Origin: an uncultured Eubacteriales bacterium
Lineage (GTDB): Bacteria; Bacillota; Clostridia; Oscillospirales; CAG-272
Direction of reading: 5' to 3'
Length of the DNA stretch: 15,783 nucleotides
Assembly: GCA_934446485.1 (NCBI GenBank)
Contig: CAKSEM010000011.1
Coordinates: 1-15,783, forward strand
Below are positions 14,338 through 15,783 of the stretch, piece after piece. The position numbers and the translations under genes are program-made. Position 1 is the first letter of the stretch; every line of letters begins with the position of its first letter. Below the pieces are notes generated by a model. The model was not told the origin of the DNA, searched no databases, and saw only the letters and a program-made list of their open reading frames with translations.

Positions 14338-14802
14338 TCACGATGGATAATCGAATGACGGCTCGGACGACTCAAGAACACGAAGGTATCTTTCGGCTTC
14401 GGTCTTCGCGTCATCAAGTGAAAGACACCGATAATTGCCGCATTCGATCTCCGAACAGCCGAACATCTCGCCGTCGTGATCGATAATGCGCTGCAGAGTA
14501 TCTACGACCTCACGTCGAACCTCGCCGTCCGGCACCCCGGAGACGAGCAGATAAAATCCCGTCTGGCAGCCCATCGGACCGAAATATATGACGTTCTCTC
14601 CGATCCCGGAATTTCTGATATATGTCGCAAACATATGCTCTAGCGAATGCATCGTTCTGTTGTCCATGTAGTCACCGGCGTTAGGTCTGCGTGTGCGCAA
14701 ATCGTACGTCGTTATATCTCCGTCGCGCCGCGACACGTACATTCCCGGTACGATCCGCCTGTGATCCACGGTAAAGCTGGTGATGCGTCTTATACCTTCC
14801 AT
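14338..14802 (-). CDS. luxS: S-ribosylhomocysteine lyase (LuxS, AI-2 synthesis)
   Basis: LuxS splits S-ribosylhomocysteine to homocysteine and DPD, the precursor of autoinducer 2. The 154-residue protein has the metal site His52-x-x-Glu55-His56 (MHSLEHMFATYIR), the downstream ligand Cys121 (ECGNYR) and catalytic Cys79 in FGPMGCQTGFY. The N-terminus with SFTVDH and PGMYV fits the family. The ATG at 14802 has a strong GGGGGGAG ribosome site with a 6-nt gap. A 150-nt leader with several hairpins separates it from the upstream HAD gene. No clear promoter is visible in that leader, so it is probably read from 15659-15687. Confidence 0.97.
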   Translation of the reverse strand: MEGIRRITSFTVDHRRIVPGMYVSRRDGDITTYDLRTRRPNAGDYMDNRTMHSLEHMFATYIRNSGIGENVIYFGPMGCQTGFYLLVSGVPDGEVRREVVDTLQRIIDHDGEMFGCSEIECGNYRCLSLDDAKTEAERYLRVLESSEPSFDYPS

Positions 14803-14820
14803 ATCTATCTCCCCCCGCCG

Positions 14821-14909
14821 ACCGTACAGCGGTACTGTTGTAATTATTCTGCGCCTCCGAAAGATGCAAGGCCGCAGCCGATTATTCCGTTTTCTGAATT
14901 TTGCGGAAT
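14821..14909 (-). other. Structured leader of luxS
   Basis: Three stems occur in order on the minus strand: ATTCCG/CGGAAT (14884-14909, loop 14); CTGCG-bulge G-CCT with AGG-CGCAG (14849-14877, 8 bp, loop of 12); and ACCG/CGGT (14821-14833, loop 5) just upstream of the ribosome site. I do not recognise a known SAM or SAH riboswitch in this arrangement. It could tune luxS translation or RNA stability. Confidence 0.35.
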
Positions 14910-14952
14910 GTATTTTTCAAAAAGAATCAGCCACACACTGCAAGGAACGGTC

Positions 14953-15600
14953 CTATATTATCTCACCGCAAAGCTCATCGAACGATCCGATGTATCGCTC
15001 ACATATTCTGTGAAGCCCTTCCGTCTCCTCGGGCGTCGCGGTGCTGTCATACACACCGACAGCTCGGAAGCCGACCGAGACCGCGCTTGAAGCTCCCGGA
15101 AATCCATCCTCAAATACAACACATGAAGACGGCGCCGCTCCGAGCCGCTCTGCAGCAAGCAGAAATACGTCCGGATGATCCTTTGATTTGCCGACATCAC
15201 TGCAGGAAACGAGGAACTCCATATCGTCCATGAGTCCGAGCCGTTCTGCAACCTCAAGTGCCGACGAAGCAAGAGTCCCTGTCGCAATGCACATTCGCAC
15301 ACCTGCCGCGCGGCAAGCGGCAATGTATTCGGCAACGCCCTTCTTCAGTCCGACCGTGCGATATCCTTCACGTATCGTTTCGAGCAAAATGTGTTCGATC
15401 TCAGATGATGTGTAGGGAGTGTCGTAGTGCTCGGCGATGTATTCCGACGAATCGGACACAGGAATATACTTCAGTATATCCGAAACCTCGGGCGTAAACG
15501 GCAGTCCGAGATTCTCAAACAGCGTGCAGTTTATATTCTCGAACATCTCCATTGAATCAACGAGTGTTCCGTCCATATCAAATATATAATTTTTTGCCAT
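14953..15600 (-). CDS. HAD-family hydrolase, beta-phosphoglucomutase-like
   Basis: The 215-residue protein has HAD motifs in order: FDMDGT (Asp8 and Asp10), IATGT (Thr107), KSKDHPD (Lys140) and VFEDGFPGASSA (Glu164, Asp165). The helical cap spans about 16-85. The VFEDGxxG form of motif IV and cap size fit the beta-phosphoglucomutase/sugar-phosphate phosphatase group. The substrate is unknown; lying upstream of luxS, it might act on a ribose-derived or nucleoside phosphate, which is speculation. The ATG at 15600 follows AGAGGTG; the frame is open for 29 more codons upstream, but that part covers the promoter and transcription start, so the longer form is rejected. First gene of the long leftward array. 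Confidence 0.9.
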   Translation of the reverse strand: MAKNYIFDMDGTLVDSMEMFENINCTLFENLGLPFTPEVSDILKYIPVSDSSEYIAEHYDTPYTSSEIEHILLETIREGYRTVGLKKGVAEYIAACRAAGVRMCIATGTLASSALEVAERLGLMDDMEFLVSCSDVGKSKDHPDVFLLAAERLGAAPSSCVVFEDGFPGASSAVSVGFRAVGVYDSTATPEETEGLHRICERYIGSFDELCGEII

Positions 15601-15658
15601 TTGCACCTCTGAGCCATCCCGCGCGGGTTTCACCGATACACGGCGTTCTATACTGAAA

Positions 15659-15687
15659 ATTGTAACATATTGCGCTCGCATTGTCAA
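15659..15687 (-). promoter_or_regulatory. Promoter of the HAD-luxS-mtnN array
   Basis: On the minus strand a perfect TTGACA (15682-15687), 17 bp, TACAAT (15659-15664) with TG one base before the -10. This is the strongest promoter seen for the leftward array and gives a leader of about 50 nt. A perfect dyad lies 26 bp upstream of the -35. Confidence 0.85.
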
Positions 15688-15713
15688 GAATCGAACCGCC
15701 GTAGAAGCACATA

Positions 15714-15731
15714 TATTGTAGGATTACAATA
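15714..15731. promoter_or_regulatory. Perfect dyad upstream of the luxS-array promoter
   Basis: TATTGTA (15714-15720), GGAT, TACAATA (15725-15731) is an exact 7-bp inverted repeat upstream of the -35, a place typical of an activator site. It shares the 9-mer ATTACAATA with the dyad at the GntR promoter (positions 204-212). The regulator is unknown. Confidence 0.45.
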
Positions 15732-15783
15732 GAAGTGTTACACCGAGAAAAAAAGAATAGCAATTGAGAGCCAAATGTGTTAC

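Noticed and set aside
14803..14952. Separate luxS promoter (TTGCAT with AATAAT or TAATTA)
   Set aside because: Spacing is 15 bp for the better -10, and the -10 at 17 bp matches the consensus poorly.
15618..15627. CCCGCGCGGG palindrome in the HAD leader
   Set aside because: It has no loop, so it cannot form a stable hairpin, and nothing marks it as an operator.
15601..15687. Longer HAD hydrolase with 29 extra N-terminal residues
   Set aside because: The extra codons cover the TTGACA/TACAAT promoter and expected transcription start, and the DMDGT motif begins right after the ATG at 15600 with a good ribosome site.
1..15783. Hidden mobile element, CRISPR array or defence island
   Set aside because: No transposase, integrase, repeat-spacer pattern, terminal repeats or toxin-antitoxin-like pairs could be found by reading both strands.

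Overview
The window looks like ordinary chromosomal backbone from a Gram-positive-type anaerobe, most probably class Clostridia (Bacillota), perhaps an Oscillospirales-like gut lineage. The case rests on family composition: a YtrA-type GntR regulator, a GatCAB amidotransferase, a CmpB-family membrane protein, the LuxS/MtnN pair, an MBOAT/DHHW acylation pair and a Clostridia-style RadC-like protein. Shine-Dalgarno sites are mostly GGAGG-like and promoters are sigma-A-like with 17-bp spacers, several with an extended -10. G+C appears to be in the mid-50s by eye. There is no rRNA, tRNA, CRISPR array, insertion sequence or prophage that I can see.

Layout. (1) Positions 1-340: the 5' end of a GntR repressor gene runs leftward out of the window. 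Its promoter carries nested dyads over the -10, which suggests autoregulation. Next to it is the promoter of the rightward pair hslO (Hsp33 redox chaperone) plus a membrane acyltransferase, ending at a perfect bidirectional terminator (2499-2530). (2) Positions 2532-6447: a leftward, tightly overlapping operon nfo-gatC-gatA-gatB (endonuclease IV, then Asp/Glu-tRNA amidotransferase). (3) Positions 6448-7682: an interlocked pair of face-to-face promoters serving nfo-gatCAB and a rightward YihY/BrkB membrane protein, which ends at a second hairpin terminator. (4) Positions 7904-15600: an eight-gene leftward array behind one strong promoter (15659-15687). It reads HAD hydrolase, luxS, mtnN, CmpB-family membrane protein, Gph-like phosphatase, MBOAT O-acyltransferase, DHHW SGNH-type protein with an inserted Ig-like domain, and a RadC-like protein that has lost its metal-binding motif.

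How the genes work together. MtnN and LuxS form the two-step S-adenosylhomocysteine detoxification and AI-2-precursor route. The MBOAT and DHHW proteins form a two-component export-acylation machine like AlgI with AlgJ/AlgX, probably modifying a cell-surface glycan of unknown identity. GatCAB makes Gln-tRNA and/or Asn-tRNA by transamidation. I found no clearly new defence or mobile system. The most unusual items are the Ig-like insertion in the DHHW protein, the JAMM-less RadC-like protein behind the acylation pair, the interlocked nfo/YihY promoters, the divergent GatC/GatA, and several structured leaders and operator-like dyads.
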